Assembly: GCA_963576565.1 (NCBI GenBank) | Contig: OY755044.1 | Location: forward strand, 45,245,235-45,309,234 | Length of the DNA: 64,000 nucleotides | From: Aspidapion aeneum | Taxonomy: Eukaryota; Arthropoda; Insecta; Coleoptera; Brentidae | Direction of reading: 5' to 3' | Shown here: piece after piece, positions 1 through 9,078 of the stretch | Numbering within the stretch: the stretch's first letter is position 1 | Layout of the letters: each line of letters begins with the position of its first letter | Position numbers and translations under genes: made by a program | Notes under the pieces: model-generated | The model's input: only the letters and a program-made list of their open reading frames with translations | Told to the model about the DNA's origin: nothing | Database searches by the model: none

Positions 1-724
1 TAATCCAGTCAGTCAGTTTATTAACTAGTGAGATATTTGCTTCTTTCTTTATTATGTTTTTACTAAGAGTTAGAATAATAGGTGAATGATCTGAGTGTAA
101 ATCAAAACTTTCTTCTATATCTGCAAAACTTAAAGATATATTTTTTACTATAAAAAAATCAATTAGATCTGGAATTTTTCCTGGATCTGTTGGATAGTAT
201 GTGGGCTTACCAGTTGATATCGGCTCACATTGATATTCACTAATAGCTTGCAAAAGTTCTTTTCCTTTAGAATTCGTCAGTCTAGATCCCCAGTAGGTAT
301 TTTTTGCATTAAAGTCACCTCCAATTATAAAACGGTTTCCTAATTTTCTGAGAAAATTAAGATATTGATTTTTCTTTAGTAAGTGCCTTGGTGGTATATA
401 GACAGCACTTATGACTAATGTATATGTTTTGGTTTTTACACTTACTAATGTAGCTTGAATCTCTATGGTTTTATATCCCATCTCCTCATAGTGTGATATA
501 TTTTCTTTAATTATTACAGCACTTCCCCCATGTGCAGTATTGCTAGGGTGAGTTGTATGATACACTTTATAACCTTTAAATTTAATGTGAGACTGGTTAG
601 TGAAATGCGTTTCTGACACAAGACAGACGTCAATTTTTTCTATGTCTAGAATAACTTGCAAGTCTTGCTGATGTTGCAAGAGACCATTGGCATTCCAAGC
701 TAGGATTCTAAGATTACTGACCAT
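1..724 (-). CDS. Jockey-like LINE ORF2, N-terminal endonuclease part (cut by window edge)
   Basis: Translating the minus strand from the ATG at 724 gives an unbroken frame to the window edge. It opens with MVSNLRILAWNANGL, the usual start of an apurinic-type (APE) endonuclease of non-LTR retrotransposons. Further on are the metal-binding SETH motif, GGDFNAKN, and HSDHSP near the end of the domain. This enzyme nicks the target DNA so that reverse transcription can prime on the break. The ATG overlaps the stop of ORF1 by 11 bases, the coupled arrangement common in Jockey elements. The reverse transcriptase would lie beyond the left edge and cannot be judged. No stop interrupts the visible 241 codons. 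The frame begins without a usable upstream ATG once the overlap is considered, so 724 is the best start. Confidence 0.85.
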   Translation of the reverse strand, partial: MVSNLRILAWNANGLLQHQQDLQVILDIEKIDVCLVSETHFTNQSHIKFKGYKVYHTTHPSNTAHGGSAVIIKENISHYEEMGYKTIEIQATLVSVKTKTYTLVISAVYIPPRHLLKKNQYLNFLRKLGNRFIIGGDFNAKNTYWGSRLTNSKGKELLQAISEYQCEPISTGKPTYYPTDPGKIPDLIDFFIVKNISLSFADIEESFDLHSDHSPIILTLSKNIIKKEANISLVNKLTDWI

Positions 725-2117
725 TTTGAGGCATATTGGTAGCTCCGTTATTGCTACTTTCTAGTTTAGTTAATCGCTCATCAAGTTTGTTCAATTTCTC
801 CAAAATTAATTGTAGTGTTTGTTCCATATTATTTTGACTACTGATATTAATATCAGGTATAGTAGCTGTTGCTGCTACTTGGCTGTATGTCCTTGTCACA
901 GAGTTTTGTGTGACTGTGTTTCTTGTCTGTTGGTTTTGTCTATTTGTACTCACGTTTGGTATAAGATTCGGTTTCTTAGGTTTATTTTTCAATTTTTGTA
1001 TTTCCTTAGCAACAAGGCATCCTCTGTAGTTAGCAGGATGCTTGCCTCCACAGTGGATGCATTTTGGCTCAGATTCTTTTGGTTTGGGGCATTCTACAGT
1101 AAGATGTTTCCCCGTGCATTTTACGCAACGTGGTTCTTTAGCGCAATATTTTTGCGTGTGTCCATAAGATTGGCATCTTTTGCATTGAGGGACTAACTTT
1201 GAGGTTTTTAGTGCTTTTATTTCCACTTCAATCCCAAGGATACTGGAAATTTCAAAAATTTTGTTGATATCTTCATTTTGGCTAAATGTGAGCATAAACA
1301 TGTTAAGAGGTTGTCTTGTTCTCCATTTAAGTTTGTTGCTGGCCTCCAGTGCCTTAAAACCTTTTTTTTGTAGATCAGCTACAATTTTTTGTGGGTTACA
1401 TGAGAAGCGTAGCCTATTCGCTATTACTCTAATTGGCCTTATTTGTTTGTTTTCGTATGAGTGCCATTGATGCTTTATTTCATTAAGCATTTTAGTAACC
1501 AGCCGATAGCTGTCTGCGTCTTGTACATTTATTTTAAATATTTTCGTTATTTAAAACTTTTATTTTAACTCCTTGTATGATATTTAACTTTTCATAAATA
1601 TCATTAAAATTATTTACGCCATTTACCATAATCGGTGGAGGTAATGCTCTGCAGCTTTTTTAACCTTAGTTGGGGGTTCTTCATTTTGTGTTTTATTGGA
1701 GGGCTCTCCAGTGCCCGAGGTTTGTTGTAGTGGTGAGAGTGAAGTATCCATTCGACGTTTTTTCCAACCTTTTCCTTTTTGTCTGATCCACTCAGTTTCT
1801 CTTGCCAGATCGTCCTCATCAGTAATGTACTCCATGTCAGACTCTTCTTTTTTAGTGACTTTTGTCTCTAAATCTGCAAATTTTCTTTGCATACTTTCCA
1901 GTTGACTTCGGAGATAATCCACTTGTACACTAAGTGAATTTTTTTCGTTTTGGGATTGTTTCCATTCGCTATATAAAACTTCTTCATTTTGTGTTCTAGC
2001 ATGGCTATCCTGAAATAATTCGGCATTATCCATTTTTTCTTGATTTTGTTTGGGCTTTTCGCTAATTTTTAAAACAAGTTTCACAGGTGATGGTACACTT
2101 TTTTTGCTTTTAAACAT
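714..2117 (-). pseudogene. Jockey-like ORF1 (gag-like RNA-binding protein), two frameshifts
   Basis: Two open pieces make up one ORF1. The first (2117 to 1623, 164 codons from an ATG) is charged and probably coiled-coil around the stretch with SVQVDYLRSQLESM. The second (open down to 714) carries three CCHC-type knuckles, beginning CKRCQSYGHTQKYC, CVKCTGKHLTVEC and CIHCGGKHPANYRGC, followed by a basic segment and a C-terminal leucine-rich helix. Between them, reading in the third frame from about 1640 to 1540 restores the typical PPPIMVNG linker of Jockey ORF1, then a further shift near 1540 leads into the zinc-knuckle frame. So there are two indels, near 1640 and 1540. The protein would coat element RNA; this copy cannot make it whole. 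Confidence 0.8.
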
Positions 2118-2224
2118 AATATATTATTTATAATACACATTGTATATAGATTTTTAACACAGGTATTTCGCGCGCGAGGTTTATTGTAAACAAAACAAAC
2201 TTCGACTTTGACCTCGTTAGTACT

Positions 2225-2570
2225 ATCATGCAGGTACGATACAATATAACCGTACTGAACTGCGATCGAACGAATACTTATTGCCGATCGCAGAAGCAGA
2301 ATTTAATATTAGGTGTATGCCAATTTTGCTGTTTTGCCATCTGTATGATGCAATTACGTTTGAGCATAAATACATCTTCAAAAAATCGAAAAGCAGGCTA
2401 TGAATGCTTCATTCATAGGCTGCTTTGGAAAAAATTTAAATTCGCAGACGCGAATTTTCAAGTGCGCATGCATATGTTTTGTCACATAGGCACAGAGCTG
2501 CTACGTGGCATCGGCAGTTCAACCAGACCATGCTATCACCGTCTCCACGGTGTCGGTTCGGAACCGAAAA
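2225..2570. other. hairpin-rich segment, no recognised gene
   Basis: Less AT-rich than its surroundings. It holds two clear hairpins: a perfect 9-bp stem (2260..2268 with 2285..2293, CTGCGATCG) and a 15-bp stem with one mismatch around a 3-base loop (2392..2406 with 2410..2424). A 117-codon plus-strand ORF crosses it but resembles nothing I know. It could be the upstream flank or leader of the Jockey-like element or an unrelated MITE. Confidence 0.4.
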
Positions 2571-2875
2571 CAATGAGTTAACATAGTATAAAAGACAACT
2601 TCATAGGGGTATAGTCAACCACGGACACCGGTGTTTCGTAAAATGGCATTTCCTTCCTCAGCTTGGCTTGCCTGACACAAGGTAGATCAAACCGACAAGA
2701 TTAAACGTAAATCAAAAAGAATGAAAAATTAGGTGAAATCTATTTTTTATTCTTTTTTACTTTGATTTACCGGATATAGGCACGCTGGGGAAGGAAATGC
2801 CATTTTCCGTAACACCGGTCTCCGTGGTTGACTATACCCCTATGAAGTTGCCTTTTATACTTTGTAAACTCATTG
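2571..2875. repeat. foldback MITE, about 100-bp arms
   Basis: The arm from 2571 to about 2668 is the imperfect reverse complement of about 2785 to 2875; both contain GTGGTTGACTATACCCCTAT or its complement. The spacer is itself partly self-complementary (TTTGATTT-type runs near 2710 and 2760), so the entire 305 bp can fold into one hairpin. No coding potential. It behaves like a non-autonomous inverted-repeat transposon; no target duplication was identified. Confidence 0.8.
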
Positions 2876-3677
2876 GATATGGCTGATAAAAGTTTTACAT
2901 CCCTTTTCGGGGCCTTTTTTTATTCTTTTGCGATATTCCTTAATTATATAAGAATCATTAAAAAATGCAAACTTTTTTTTATTTCTTTTATAAAGTTTTG
3001 ATGAATTTCAGTGCAGTATGCAAGCAATGTCTGTTTCGTTGTTAGTTGATCCATGATCTTAATTCTTTCGTTTTCTTCATGATTTCTTCGATCGTCGATT
3101 AAGAATATCTTCTTTGCGGTGTTGCCTACATTCAAATCAATTTTCCTTAAATTTCCTTAAAATTGGGCGTGTCTATATTTTAAGGGTCAATATAACAATT
3201 TATTTTTAATATAATTAAGTAAATAAGCCCTTAGATTTTATGTATAATAATTATCAATAATAATTATTACATTAATGTTTAAATAAATTTCGAAGGATTT
3301 AAGTATTCAACTTAAATAAAATTGGATACTTATAAAATTACCATCTTATAATAAAAAATATCAGTAAGTATATAAATATGTAGTTTAAAATTCTGTATTG
3401 TCTTACATTAAAAATATTTTTTTTTAGTTAAAACCATCACTTTTCCTAGGTTTATTAATAATTTTGGGGTAACATCGGATCTAAAAATTTCCTACTTTAA
3501 TATTCGATTGAATAAAAACATACATTAAAATTTTAAAACAAGATTATTCAATATGGTTTTGGGAACTCTTTGAATTTGGTTTTGGTTTTCTACTAATACC
3601 AATTATGTATATTAAATTGAAAATAAAATCCAATTAAATTTTTAAAGATTTCATTTTGTACCTTAGCTATGTTCTTG
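2876..3677. other. AT-rich spacer, nothing recognised
   Basis: Low-complexity AT-rich sequence. A 63-codon minus-strand ORF at 2944..3135 has no recognisable motif and is probably chance. Confidence 0.5.
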
Positions 3678-3679
3678 TA

Positions 3680-4128
3680 CAGGGTGAGGCATTTTCGTTG
3701 GTTTTATAGGGTACAGGCTAAACGGTAAGAGATACAAAAAAACTGACATGCGTGTCCCGTCCTCTTTTTTAGTGTATTTTTTAATGGCACAATCAAATCT
3801 ACGCTAGAGTGATTCTCAAAAATTGCCGATTTTTATTATCTCTTATTACTCGGTTATTTATGGAGATAAAAAAAAACTTCAAATACAAAAGTTTTATGAT
3901 TTTGTGCATAGAATCCAGTGACGTAACCAGAAAATTTAAAAATGTTTTAGTTTTCAAGATATTATCAAAAGTAACATTTTGTTAAATGGAACACCCAGTA
4001 TGTAAGTATTTCAGATAATTGCATTCTTTTTTGTGATTACAATGGTATATAACACTTAATACTTTTCCTTGCCATAAATAGGTAAAATACGGAAAAATAT
4101 TTTTTTTTGTAGTTGGCTATGAATTGAT
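3680..4128 (+). repeat. left terminal inverted repeat of mariner-like copy 1
   Basis: It pairs with about 5430..5890 in reverse complement over nearly its full length, beginning CAGGGTGAGGCATTTTCG. Inner landmarks shared by both arms are the ACATAC/GTATGT block next to a second CAGGGTGTTCC-like motif and the AATAGGTAAAATACG block near 4080. Confidence 0.85.
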
Positions 4129-4267
4129 TTAATATTTTTTTATTTTATAATAGGTATATTCAGAACCTACTTAACGAGAATATTAAGATATTACTAAACT
4201 ATAACAACAACAACAACAAAACAACATAAATTTGTAATAAGAACTGAATAGTTATTATAAAAATTAG

Positions 4268-5332
4268 TTACAAAAGGTGCTCAAACTGTCTCCCATTCTG
4301 CTCAATGCAATTTTCTACTCGACTTGTAACCGAACGAGTGGCGTTATAGATGCCAATATTTGGTACTCTCTCAATGCAAATAATAAAATTTTCCCTAAGT
4401 TCATCTGCATTGTTACTTCGTGTTTTATAAATTTCATTTTTGATAAATCCCCAAAAATAAAAGTCGAGGGGGGTCAGGTCGGGAGAACGCGGGGGCCATC
4501 GGTTTGGCCCATATGTACCAATCCAATTTTCATCAAAATTGGCAGTTAGCAAATTCCTTATCATATGGCTATTATGTGCTGGAGCACCGTCTTGTTGAAA
4601 ATAAATGTTATTTATATCACCTAATGGCATGTTATCCAACTCTGTTATTACATATTCTTCCAAAATTTGTCTGTATCCTTCTGCATTCAAGTTTTCATGA
4701 AAAAGCCTGTAGTTAAACACTCTATTTCGATACAGCGCTACCCATGCATGGAATCCAAACCGTCCTTGTTGTACCCTGGCCACCGTCTGATGAGGATTTA
4801 TGTCTGACCAATATCGATTGTTATGTCGATTAAAAATTCCTTCGCTAGATATATAAGCTTCGTCGGTCCATATTATATTTTGAAGAAAATTGGGATTCTG
4901 ATTAATCTGTTGCAAATACCAATTGCAAAATTCTAAACGCCGTTGTTCATCTCCAGGATGTAAATTATGAACCTTTCTTATTTTATAAGGTTTATACTTA
5001 TGCTTTTTCAATATTCTTAAAACTCTACGTTTACTTATACCAATATCATTCTCAATATTACGACTAGATACCGTCGGATCAGCAGCAACACAAGCCAACG
5101 TGTTTATTTCATCCGTTTCTCTATTTTCTTTAATGTAAATTTTATTTCTTGGTTTTCCAAATGACCCATACTCACTTAAATTGTGATACATTCGTTGAAA
5201 CATCCTTTTGTCTGGCTGACGTCGTTCCGGATAACGGTCAAAATATAGTGTAAGTGCTGCATCTCTATTTTTATTAGATTCAATATAGCACTCAAACATG
5301 TTTAACTTTTCATAGTTTTGATAAAGATTCAT
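4268..5332 (-). CDS. mariner-like transposase (DDE/D superfamily, DDE_3-like), apparently intact
   Basis: It cuts and pastes the surrounding element. The open frame extends to an ATG at 5437, but the first 35 codons are hydrophobic and lie at the inner edge of the inverted repeat. Starting at 5332 gives MNLYQNYEKLNMFECY, which fits the usual N-terminus of this family, so I prefer it (354 codons). An N-terminal region with RNIENDIGISKRRVLRILKK resembles a paired helix-turn-helix that binds the TIRs. The catalytic aspartates are visible in IWTDEAY, QQDGAPAHNS and WPPRSPDLTPLDFYFWG. The second and third are separated by 36 residues, unlike the 34 of classical mariner and Tc1. No stop or frameshift is seen. 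Activity is an inference. Confidence 0.88.
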   Translation of the reverse strand: MNLYQNYEKLNMFECYIESNKNRDAALTLYFDRYPERRQPDKRMFQRMYHNLSEYGSFGKPRNKIYIKENRETDEINTLACVAADPTVSSRNIENDIGISKRRVLRILKKHKYKPYKIRKVHNLHPGDEQRRLEFCNWYLQQINQNPNFLQNIIWTDEAYISSEGIFNRHNNRYWSDINPHQTVARVQQGRFGFHAWVALYRNRVFNYRLFHENLNAEGYRQILEEYVITELDNMPLGDINNIYFQQDGAPAHNSHMIRNLLTANFDENWIGTYGPNRWPPRSPDLTPLDFYFWGFIKNEIYKTRSNNADELRENFIICIERVPNIGIYNATRSVTSRVENCIEQNGRQFEHLL

Positions 5333-5429
5333 CTTAGACAAAAGTAATAACAACAAAGCAAAAACAATACTTAATTGACGTTTGACTTTGTGACAAGTTA
5401 AAAAAGCGAAACAAAAGTTCATCCCATCC

Positions 5430-5890
5430 ATAGCCAACTACAAAAAAAATATTTTTTCATATTTTACCAATTTAGGACAAAGAAAAGTATTAAGTGTTAT
5501 ATATCGCTGTAATCACAAGAAAAAATTCAATTTTTTGAGGTACTTACATACAGGGTGTTCCGTTTAAAAAATGTTACTTTGATAATATCTTGTAAAATAA
5601 AACATTTTAAATTTTTCTGGATACGCCACTGAATTATACGTATAAAATCATAAAACTTTTGTATTTGAAGAATTTTTCTATCTCCATAAATAAACGAGTA
5701 ATAAAAGATAATAAAAATCGTCAATTTTTGAGAATCACCCTGTACCTGCTAAACCAATCTAGTTAGCCTAGATTTGATGACGCCATTAAAAAAGACACTA
5801 AAAAAGAGGACGGAACACGTATGTCAGTTTTTTTGTATCTCTTACCGTTTAGCCTGTACCCTATAAAACCAACGAAAATGCCCCACCCTG
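5430..5890 (-). repeat. right terminal inverted repeat of mariner-like copy 1
   Basis: Reverse complement of the left arm, ending ATGCCCCACCCTG at 5890 next to TA. It begins right at the codons upstream of the preferred transposase start, so the promoter presumably lies inside this arm. Confidence 0.85.
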
Positions 5891-5892
5891 TA

Positions 5893-6614
5893 CACTAAAA
5901 AATATTCCTCATATTTAAAGGGAAATTCTTTAAAGCTACATCAAGCCAAAATTACAAATAAAGTAGCACTTCACTAGTTTTTAAACAAAATATTTTCTTT
6001 TTATTTAGAAAGCATTTTGATCATTCAAATTATAAATAAAAATATTAATATCGCTAATAAAAGATAACATACAATATCTTCTTACATACATATTTATCAA
6101 ATATTTATTAAGGTATGTGTATTTTATATACTCAGTTTATATATAACTAACTTAAATCATTTTGATGTTTAAATTAAACGTAGCAATTTTGTTGTCTTCT
6201 TTTTTTAATTTTCGTTGACTTTAGGAAATACTAACTACATTTGGCAACACAGTTCCTGGTCGTCATAGCGCACTCAGCAACTATTCCATGGGCTGCGTGC
6301 CACTCTGTAATGACGATGTTAAATACGACTTTAACCGCATTCCTGCAGGCCTTATGGCGCTTATATGGCCTTATGACTTTGTGGAACTGTTTCTTCTTAT
6401 CTTCCTGTGTATAGCAATAATTATAATATATTATTCTTTGGCGCATTTATTATATTAACACAAAATATTAAAATTATTATTTTTTATTTAAAAACGATTA
6501 TTTTTGTTTTATGACCTTTTGAATATAGGCTTAAACAGAAAACTATAAAATACTATATTAATTTTTTTTTCAACTTCTTGGAAGCTAAGACTTTCTGCAT
6601 CTAGAATATTTTGT
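5893..6614. other. spacer with an unassigned GC-richer block
   Basis: Mostly AT-rich. Positions about 6225 to 6380 are distinctly GC-richer and open on both strands (minus-strand ORF 6231..6446, 71 codons). On the plus strand a pyrimidine tract ends in AG at about 6222, followed by open sequence with MGCVPLCND. This could be an exon scrap, but I cannot name a family. Confidence 0.3.
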
Positions 6615-7380
6615 ATACTGGATACCTATCTATCTATCTATTTAGCCTTCTTCAATCCTTATTTGGACATAGGCGCCTCTCTGCCGCCGTGTTCATCCAT
6701 CTAGTTCCCGCGAGTTTCTTCAAATCTTCCGCGCATCTCATTTGGGGTCTACTTCCCCTACTCCTTTTATTTTCCCAAGGTCTCCAGTTTACAATACATT
6801 TGTTCCATCGATCTTCTGTCTGTCTGATACTATGAACGGAAAATTTCTCTTTTAATTTTGCTATTTATCCTCTGACATTCCTTACTTTTGTTTTATTTCT
6901 TATCCATTCATTCCTTTTTCTATCTGTTAGCTTTACATGTAACATTTGTCTTTCCATTGATTTATTGGCTTTTGTTACCTTATCAATGTTTAATTTTGTC
7001 AGTGTCCAGGTCTGGGATCCATAGGTAAGTACAGGAAGGATGCATTGGTCATACACTTTCGTTTTGGGTACTGAGAATATTTTTTATTTTGAATATGTAG
7101 TTTAATTAACCGAATGCTGCCAATCGTACTCGGCTCTTGAAGCTGAAAGTTGTTTGGTTTTCTTTTTTTAGTTCAATAATTTGTCCCAGGAATATATATT
7201 CCTCTACTTGTTCTATTTTTTTTTGGTTCATTCTGAACGTAATATCTTCATCTGTCTCTGTTATGCTTTTAGTTTTAGTGTAGTTCATACTTAAGCCCAT
7301 ATTTTTAGCTGCTGTATCCAATTCTTCCAGCATTTTTATCAGTTCTTCTTTCTTGTCTGTTATTAAGGCGATACTGGATA
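6615..7380. repeat. 10-bp target duplication around RTE-type fragment
   Basis: ATACTGGATA occurs at 6615..6624 and again at 7371..7380, immediately outside the LINE fragment. This marks a genuine 5'-truncated insertion. Confidence 0.8.
6625..7370 (-). pseudogene. 5'-truncated RTE-like LINE, reverse-transcriptase C-terminus
   Basis: On the minus strand the first open part (7333 to 7106) reads like the thumb side of an RTE-type reverse transcriptase: GLSMNYTKTK, then a YIFLGQ motif, ending at AFG where a lysine codon has become TAA. After a further shift near 7075 the frame resumes with VYDQCILPVLTYGSQTWTL and MERQMLHVKLTDRKRN, the conserved C-terminal region. The 3' end (left side) finishes in a (TAGA)n tail read on the minus strand, seen here as repeated CTAT from 6625. 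A 10-bp duplication flanks it. Two further copies with the same 3' end are at 53225 and 62120. Confidence 0.85.
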
Positions 7381-8672
7381 TAACATGTGTTATTTAATGT
7401 ACATTTTTTCTTGAAATAGCTTTATATTATGTTATTAAAACAACAGAAGTAAATGATAAAAATTTTAAAGATGGAGGAAAGTCGTCTAATATCAGGATAG
7501 TGCCTAATATGGGGTAGGACGATTTCTTGCTTCTTGATTACGTTATCGAATGTATATATTATTTACTAACCACCTACTTGACAGGAAGTCACCATTTTCT
7601 TTTTGGCAAAAATTTATTTTGCGGTTTGACCTTTGAGGTAGAAATAATTTTGAGTGGTAAGGAAAGTTTTTTGGTCGTGCTGCAATTTGGGTGTTTAGCG
7701 AGACTTAAAATTGAGTTTTTAAAGTTTTAATAATATTTTACACATAATTTACATACACAGTTTAGCTTTATTAAGCAAAAAGATTTTTTTTTGCAAAAAA
7801 AATCGCCTCTTCCAAAAGGCTAGTGTGTTCCTAATATGAGGTACCTGTTATTCTTAGATAAGTCATGCCTGTTTTACCCAGCAATGTGATGCACAATGGA
7901 CAAATTAAGCGCTTTATTTTATATCCTTGTCTTTCCATGCCAAACAAGTGGATACAAAATTAAGCATAAAGTTTGTCTATTGTGCATCACGCCTCTGCAT
8001 AAATAAGCCCTAAGTTTTTAAATTCATATGAGATGAAGTACTTTTTACATATATAAGTATGTATTTTTTATATGCAATTTTTATAAATAAAGACTTTTAT
8101 TCTAAAAAAGCCCAAAATAGTTAAGAGTTAATTGAAATTTTACATCCCATTATCCAGTAAGTAACTAAGTTTATTTTTTTTGTTATGGTCCTTTTATTCA
8201 TAAAATCAGTTTAGGCGTTTGAGCTTAAAACGTTAAATTAGGACGAAGATAGTTTTTTAGAAACAGGTTTCTGTTCTGACTGCATTTTCATGTCTAATTA
8301 CTTGCGTATCTTTTAACCGACCGAAAAATAATCACTTTTTAGGTACAATATTATATACGAAAAGTGTCACAACACAAAACAAAAACGATAGAGGACCAAG
8401 AAATCGGAAAATGTATATTTACGGTTCCTTTTTCAGTAATGTTGGCAATGACTTCGGTTTTTAGTTTTTATATATGGTTTTTGTAAATTATATTTGTATG
8501 ACACAAAAATTTTTGTTTTCCGATAGTTAGAAATCACCTCGCTTTGGCCTAAGTATTTTTAATAATTTACAGGTTGAGTGTGTTTTTCGGTGTTTTATGT
8601 CGTTTTAAAAAATCATTATTTACACATGATGATGTGTCTGTGATGTTTTATGTCAACGATTATAGACTAGAC
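7381..8672. other. spacer with one hairpin, otherwise unassigned
   Basis: AT-rich with no credible ORF. It includes the hairpin repeat annotated at 7886..7990. Two similar phrases, around 7495 and 7830, contain CCTAATATGRGGTA and may be scraps of one repeat. Confidence 0.4.
7886..7990. repeat. short hairpin MITE
   Basis: The 19-base GTGATGCACAATGGACAAA at 7886..7904 pairs with 7972..7990 with a single mismatch; the interior also pairs partly (TATCCTTGT with ACAAGTGGATA). No coding potential. Confidence 0.65.
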
Positions 8673-8683
8673 AGGATTGCTCA

Positions 8684-9078
8684 ATGGGGTACGGGTAGAC
8701 CTCGTCAGATGTCTATCAGGGGAAATGAATCGACCCCTGCCCTCCGTAGATTCCAGGTACTCTTCGACCCGGAGAGTTAGCACCTGTATGGGGTCCCTTT
8801 CCCAGGGTTACGGGAGAAGACCACATCGATATGAAAGGCGGAGAGAATGGACCTCGGTACGGTGATCATAGCGTAGGTGGCAACCCTTTCTTTTAGGGAT
8901 AGTATAAAAGACTACTGCCTTGTAGTACCGGCGTTGGAATCGTCAAAGGCTAGGGGAAGAAAACCTCGATCAAAAATCACCTGGTCCTCCAGGTTGGGGG
9001 TTGGGGCATCAGACTAACTCTCTGATACCCGGAAAAAACGTACACTGTTAAAAACCCAATCAAACGCCTCGGAAAGAA
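8684..9078 (+). promoter_or_regulatory. GC-rich 5' leader of the intact LINE
   Basis: It stands out from the AT-rich surroundings and is rich in potential stems, for example CCTGG-TCCT-CCAGG near 8980 and CATCAGAC..CTCTGATAC near 9008. LINEs of this type need an internal promoter, and some carry self-cleaving leaders; neither is demonstrated here. No upstream ATG gives a long frame. Confidence 0.55.

Larger units (their letters stand above)
1..2230 (-). mobile_element. Jockey-like non-LTR retrotransposon, 5' half
   Basis: ORF1 (gag-like, three zinc knuckles) followed by an overlapping ORF2 endonuclease on the minus strand defines a Jockey-type LINE running off the left edge. The 5' boundary is only approximate: coding ends at 2117 and the sequence upstream becomes less AT-rich from about 2160. 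No target duplication can be sought because the 3' end is outside the window. ORF1 is frameshifted, so this copy is defective, while the visible ORF2 part is open. Confidence 0.8.
3680..5890 (-). mobile_element. mariner-like DNA transposon with long TIRs, copy 1
   Basis: The ends are CAGGGTG..GGCATTTTCGTTGG (left, from 3680) and its reverse complement ending at 5890. TA dinucleotides at 3678-3679 and 5891-5892 fit the TA target duplication of Tc1/mariner elements. The inverted arms are long, about 450 bp (3680 to about 4128 and about 5430 to 5890), and frame a single minus-strand transposase gene. Left and right arms differ in small blocks (for example the segment after GTGGCGTA-type sequence), so they are not freshly homogenised. 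The total is 2211 bp. With an open transposase and both ends it is the best candidate for a source of the second copy at 13899. Confidence 0.9.

Noticed and set aside
2228..2581. 117-codon ORF with several Cys and His
   Set aside because: Cys/His spacing fits no finger type and the sequence is dominated by palindromes.
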